From: Stramenopiles sp. TOSAG23-6
Taxonomy: Eukaryota; Sar
NCBI GenBank assembly: GCA_900128565.1
Contig: LT636098.1
Location: forward strand, 1 to 16,074
Reading direction: 5' to 3'
DNA: 16,074 nucleotides
Positions within the stretch are counted from its first letter, which is position 1. Each line of letters starts with the position of its first letter. Under the pieces are notes generated by a model, which was not told the origin of the DNA, searched no databases, and saw only the letters and a program-made list of their open reading frames with translations. A program made the position numbers and the translations under genes. Positions 15,709-16,074 of the stretch are shown piece by piece.

Positions 15709-15852
15709 TTGAAAAAATATTCTTGATACGACACACTCAGCGACAATTGTTACATTTGTACATATATAGTATTTTTTACCAAATGCGGAGAAGAGTAATG
15801 TTGATAAGTCTAAATTAAGATAATTCCATCCCGAGACTAAACGTAAAGGCAT
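15661..15852 (-). CDS. Mirror copy: doubtful 63-residue ORF
   Basis: Reverse complement of 223-414. The same doubts apply: no family is recognised, and its end is inside the tandem repeat. Confidence 0.2.
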   Translation of the reverse strand: MPLRLVSGWNYLNLDLSTLLFSAFGKKYYICTNVTIVAECVVSRIFFQEKVYSDAELPSILRL

Positions 15853-15938
15853 TGTACATGTATAGTAAAGAAATATTTTTTTTTTTTTGACTTTTTTTTT
15901 TTTTTGCTTTTTTTATGTTAGGTACGAAATTTACTATG

Positions 15939-15979
<41 letters not shown>

Positions 15980-16074
15980 AAAAAAAAAAAACAAAAAAAA
16001 AATGTTAGGTACAAAATTTCAAACAAAAAAAAATTAAAAAAAAAAAAAATCATAATAGTACTACCTACAAGATT
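15853..16074 (-). other. Mirror copy of intron-like terminal sequence
   Basis: Reverse complement of 1-222. It ends with the same junction sequence that occurs at ankyrin exon 1/intron 1. Confidence 0.6.

Larger units (their letters stand above)
1..16074. repeat. Perfect 2 x 8,037-bp inverted repeat (whole window)
   Basis: The right half is the exact reverse complement of the left half, with no spacer. Every ORF has a same-length mirror on the other strand, and the one ambiguous base is mirrored too (3091 and 12984). Long T-runs such as 7957-7989 have A-runs of equal length (8086-8118). Arms that had diverged even slightly would differ in such homopolymers, so this is most simply an assembly or consensus product. 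A real hairpin-ended or freshly duplicated palindrome cannot be excluded from sequence alone. Confidence 0.99.

Noticed and set aside
1-16074. CRISPR array, tRNA, rRNA or transposase gene
   Set aside because: No spaced direct-repeat array, cloverleaf, rRNA-like segment or transposase/reverse transcriptase motif was seen on either strand.

Overview
The window is one 8,037-base AT-rich eukaryotic sequence followed by its exact reverse complement: base x pairs with base 16075-x, with no spacer at the centre (8037|8038). Even the single ambiguous base N is mirrored (3091 and 12984). That, plus mirrored homopolymers of more than 30 bases, makes an assembly-made palindrome more likely than two independent genomic copies. 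All biological content is therefore in positions 1-8037, and features in the right arm are mirror copies.

The organism is a eukaryote using the standard code: TAA, TGA and TAG each end a gene. Coding regions are interrupted by short introns rich in T-runs, with a branch-point-like motif GTACCTAAC. Several products start with a signal peptide, and one carries a region resembling a metazoan-type death fold. I cannot name the species. An invertebrate or an intron-rich protist would both fit.

Layout of the left arm: 1-222, intron-like T/A runs with two GTACCTAAC motifs; 223-414, a doubtful small exon or ORF; 367-538, a 59-bp tandem repeat; 861-1979 (+), a Cys-rich, probably nuclear protein with DKIFH repeats; 2318-2731 (+), a small secreted protein; 2732-3198, AT-repeat DNA between convergent genes; 3199-4922 (-), a two-exon secreted protein with a death-like region and repeats; 4923-5510, a shared divergent promoter region; 5511-7952 (+), a six-exon secreted ankyrin-repeat protein with an acidic tract and two F-box-like motifs; 7957-8037, T-run and palindrome centre.

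The most unusual signal is the intron family. All eight GTACCTAAC motifs in the arm lie in introns or intron-like DNA. Three of these introns also share the 12-bp palindrome TTTCGTACGAAA, and their ends are near inverted repeats (ATGT... and ...ATACAT). Some introns are flanked by direct repeats of coding sequence. The reading frame across five of six introns is not served well by a GT-AG model; a GTTTT...AATAC-like junction keeps the frame in all five and gives an uninterrupted 615-residue ankyrin protein. This looks like a family of introner elements (transposon-like introns) with non-canonical 3' ends. No functional pathway linking the four genes can be read from the sequence, beyond the shared promoter and a shared GACGCGCG octamer upstream of two of them.
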